Assembly (NCBI GenBank): GCA_030642185.1
Contig: DAOWOG010000064.1
Location: forward strand, 1 to 6,837
DNA: 6,837 nt
Source of the DNA: Helicobacteraceae bacterium
Lineage (GTDB): Bacteria > Campylobacterota > Campylobacteria > Campylobacterales > Sulfurimonadaceae
Direction: 5' to 3'
The notes beneath the pieces are model-generated. The model saw only the letters and a list, made by a program, of their open reading frames with translations. It did not search any database and was not told the DNA's origin. A program made the translations under genes and the position numbers. Below, in pieces: positions 4,605 to 6,837 of the stretch (positions are counted from its first letter, which is position 1; every line of letters starts with the position of its first letter).

Positions 4605-6837
4605 ATGATAGGAAAATTAAAAGACTTTTTGGGTTTTGATATTAAAGAAGATAAATACAAACTCAGCAGCGACCCTGTTTTTGGCATGATCAGTGATGAG
4701 AAGAAACCGGATAAATGGGTCTTTTCTACCTGCGGATACTGCGGAGTGGGATGCGGCCTTTACATCGGGGTAAAAGACGGTAAAGCGGTCTATACCAAAG
4801 GAAATCCTGCGCACTCTGTCAATATGGGAACACTTTGTCCAAAAGGTCTGAGCGAACATCAGATGCTGAACTCTCCCGAACGTGTTTTACATCCGCAGAT
4901 CAGGCAGAACGGCATACTTCAAAATGCTACATGGGATGAGGCATTTTCAAAAGTCAGTGACAGCTTTAAAAAGATAGCCAAAAAGCATGGCCCTCAGGCG
5001 GTTGGAATTATCTCTACGGGTCAGATGCTCACCGAAGAGTTTTATACGCTTGGTAAACTGGCGCAGTTAGGACTTGGAACCAATAACTTTGATGGAAATA
5101 CAACCCTCTGTATGGCATCTGCCGTTATGGGCTATAAACAGTCTCTGGGTTCAGACGGTGCAGTTGGTAGTTATGAAGATTTTGAAGAGGCGAATGTTAT
5201 CGTACTTATCGGCGCTAACATTGCCGACAATCACCCTATCTTAAAACTGCATATTGCTAAAAACAAGAAGAAGCCGAAGATCATTGTGATCGATCCGCGC
5301 CGTTCCAAAACATCACAGATGGCCGACATGTTTATCCCGATCAAGGCGCGTACCGACTTGGCACTGCTGAATGGTCTGGCGTACATTATCATCGAGCAGG
5401 GTTGGGAGAACGAAGCTTACATCAAGTCTAAAACCAACGGCTACAAAGAACTGAAAAAACATCTTCAGGACTATCCGCCTCAGGAAGTGGCTAACATTAC
5501 CGGTATCGATGTTAAAACCCTTTATGAACTTGCACGTCAGTATGCATCGCAGGATGCGGTACTTTCGGCATGGACAATGGGTGTTAACCAGTCCATTATG
5601 GGAACAGATACCGTGAGTGCGATCATCAACCTTCACCTCTTAACGGGCCAGATCGGAAAACCGGGTGCAGGACCGTTCAGTATTACCGGACAGTGTAATG
5701 CAATGGGAACACGCGAGACCGGCTTTACCTCGTCACTTCCGGGTTACCGAAATTTCGGTGATGCAAAAGCGGCGCAGGAGTATGCAAATATCGTTAATGT
5801 CCCTCTAGATATTGTCCCGACGGAACGCGGTTATAAATATGCCGAGATCATCGATGCGATTGATCGCGGCGAGATCAAAGCACTTTGGGTGGTGGCGACC
5901 AATCCTCTGGTAAGCTTTGTCAACCAGGAAAAATTGCGTGAGACTTTGGCAAAACTTGATCTTCTGGTTGTTCAGGACGCATTCTTAAGCGATACGGCAG
6001 AGATAGCCGATGTTGTCTTTGCCGCGGCGACCTGGGGTGAAAAAGAGGGAACCTATACCAACTCGGAACGCCGTGTCAACCGTGCCAACAAAGCGGTGGA
6101 ACCGCAGGGGACCGCCAAAAGTGATTTTGATATTTTTGTCGATTTTTCAAAAGAGTTTGAGGGTGTCTCTGATCTTATCTATCCCGAATGGACAAAGCCG
6201 GGAGATGCTTTTGATGAGTGGAAACGTGTCAGTGAAGGGCAGTTGTGTGACTACTCCGGCATTACGTATGAACTGTTAGAAGAAGAGGGCGGTATCCAGT
6301 GGCCTTGTAATGCAGCAAATCCTAAAGGGACTAAACGTCTTTACGGTGAAGAGATGGATTTTAGAACCGCAGATGCCAAAGCGAAGCTGTTGCCGCTGGA
6401 GTGGATTCCGATGAATGAGAAGATCTCGGAATCTTTTCCGGTCATTTTAAATACGGGTCGAACGGTTGAGCAGTGGCACACCCGTACAAAAACAAGAAGC
6501 ATTGAGATCCTGGATAATTTGGCACCTGAAGCGTGGGTGGAGATTAATCCGGTAGATGCAAGCTATCTTCAAGTGAGAAGCGGTGACAGGATGGCACTTT
6601 CGAGTCCGAGAGGCCGTGTGGAAGATGTGGTAGTTAAAGTCACACAGACCGTAGCACCGGGCAATGTCTTTGTTCCATTTCACTTTAATACTCAGCTGGT
6701 CAACCAACTGACGCAGAGTGAATTTTGTCCAAAATCAGGCGAGCCGAACTATAAACAAACGGCAATTCAGCTGCACTCTGAAAAAGTTCCCGAGGGGATT
6801 AAGCATCATGTTGAAGAGGTCGTCGGTGTGATCGCAC
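4605..6837 (+). CDS. nasA: Assimilatory nitrate reductase, molybdopterin catalytic subunit (partial, 3' end beyond window)
   Basis: There are 744 codons without a stop before the window edge; short NarB/NasA enzymes are of about this size, so probably only the extreme C-terminus is missing. An N-terminal [4Fe-4S] site is formed by C43, C46, C50 and C78, followed by the conserved K80 (CPKG) that links cluster and pterin. The Mo ligand is C169 in LCMASAV; Cys followed by Met marks Nap/Nas nitrate reductases, whereas formate dehydrogenases have Cys or Sec followed by His. GQCNAMGTRETG at 362-373 and the SDGAVGSY region at 183-190 also fit NarB/NasA. The C-terminal dinucleotide-binding domain is present (NTGRT 616-620, PGNVFVPFHF 685-694). 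There is no twin-arginine signal, so the enzyme is cytoplasmic and assimilatory rather than periplasmic NapA. About 37 residues precede the usual start of the cluster domain. AAAGGAAA precedes the ATG. It reduces nitrate to nitrite, probably with electrons from the upstream Fe-S/anchor protein. Confidence 0.93.
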   Translation, partial: MIGKLKDFLGFDIKEDKYKLSSDPVFGMISDEKKPDKWVFSTCGYCGVGCGLYIGVKDGKAVYTKGNPAHSVNMGTLCPKGLSEHQMLNSPERVLHPQIRQNGILQNATWDEAFSKVSDSFKKIAKKHGPQAVGIISTGQMLTEEFYTLGKLAQLGLGTNNFDGNTTLCMASAVMGYKQSLGSDGAVGSYEDFEEANVIVLIGANIADNHPILKLHIAKNKKKPKIIVIDPRRSKTSQMADMFIPIKARTDLALLNGLAYIIIEQGWENEAYIKSKTNGYKELKKHLQDYPPQEVANITGIDVKTLYELARQYASQDAVLSAWTMGVNQSIMGTDTVSAIINLHLLTGQIGKPGAGPFSITGQCNAMGTRETGFTSSLPGYRNFGDAKAAQEYANIVNVPLDIVPTERGYKYAEIIDAIDRGEIKALWVVATNPLVSFVNQEKLRETLAKLDLLVVQDAFLSDTAEIADVVFAAATWGEKEGTYTNSERRVNRANKAVEPQGTAKSDFDIFVDFSKEFEGVSDLIYPEWTKPGDAFDEWKRVSEGQLCDYSGITYELLEEEGGIQWPCNAANPKGTKRLYGEEMDFRTADAKAKLLPLEWIPMNEKISESFPVILNTGRTVEQWHTRTKTRSIEILDNLAPEAWVEINPVDASYLQVRSGDRMALSSPRGRVEDVVVKVTQTVAPGNVFVPFHFNTQLVNQLTQSEFCPKSGEPNYKQTAIQLHSEKVPEGIKHHVEEVVGVIA

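Noticed and set aside
4605..4730. Possible Tat export signal on the nitrate reductase
   Set aside because: No twin arginine and no hydrophobic segment in the first 40 residues, so the enzyme is called cytoplasmic and not NapA.
4605..6837. Formate dehydrogenase as an alternative identity for the molybdoenzyme
   Set aside because: The Mo-ligand Cys169 is followed by Met rather than His, and the surrounding motifs match nitrate reductases; the neighbouring NarK transporter agrees.

Overview
The window holds four protein genes that together look like the uptake and first reduction step of assimilatory nitrate metabolism, arranged as two divergent transcription units. The organism is probably a mesophilic chemolithotrophic member of Campylobacterota (Sulfuricurvum, Sulfurovum or Sulfurimonas type). 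This is inferred from the AT-rich intergenic DNA, TATAAT boxes without a clear -35, moderate-GC coding sequence and this gene combination; the genus cannot be fixed from the window.

The minus-strand unit (2764 down to 1) begins with a complete NarK-family nitrate/nitrite transporter (1484-2764). After a 106-base gap carrying two look-alike inverted repeats and a perfect TATAAT, it continues into a PP2C phosphatase-Ser/Thr kinase fusion (1377 down to 1) that runs off the left edge. The 235-base divergent region (2765-2999) holds candidate promoters for both directions, a 13-base direct repeat, two inverted repeats and a 9-base motif mirrored at the two predicted transcript starts. The plus-strand unit (3000-6837) starts with a four-cluster iron-sulfur protein fused to a DmsC-type membrane anchor (3000-4571). 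A small hairpin separates it from a cytoplasmic molybdopterin nitrate reductase (4605 onward), open at the right edge.

Proposed working model: the transporter imports nitrate; the Fe-S/anchor protein takes electrons from the membrane quinol pool and passes them to the cytoplasmic reductase, which makes nitrite; the kinase/phosphatase may tune uptake or reduction after translation. A nitrite reductase is not in the window and would be expected nearby. The most notable points are the apparently quinol-linked, membrane-anchored assimilatory nitrate reductase, the reversible-phosphorylation enzyme coupled to the transporter, and the structured divergent control region. No RNA genes, mobile elements, CRISPR arrays or gene-free stretches over 300 bases were seen.
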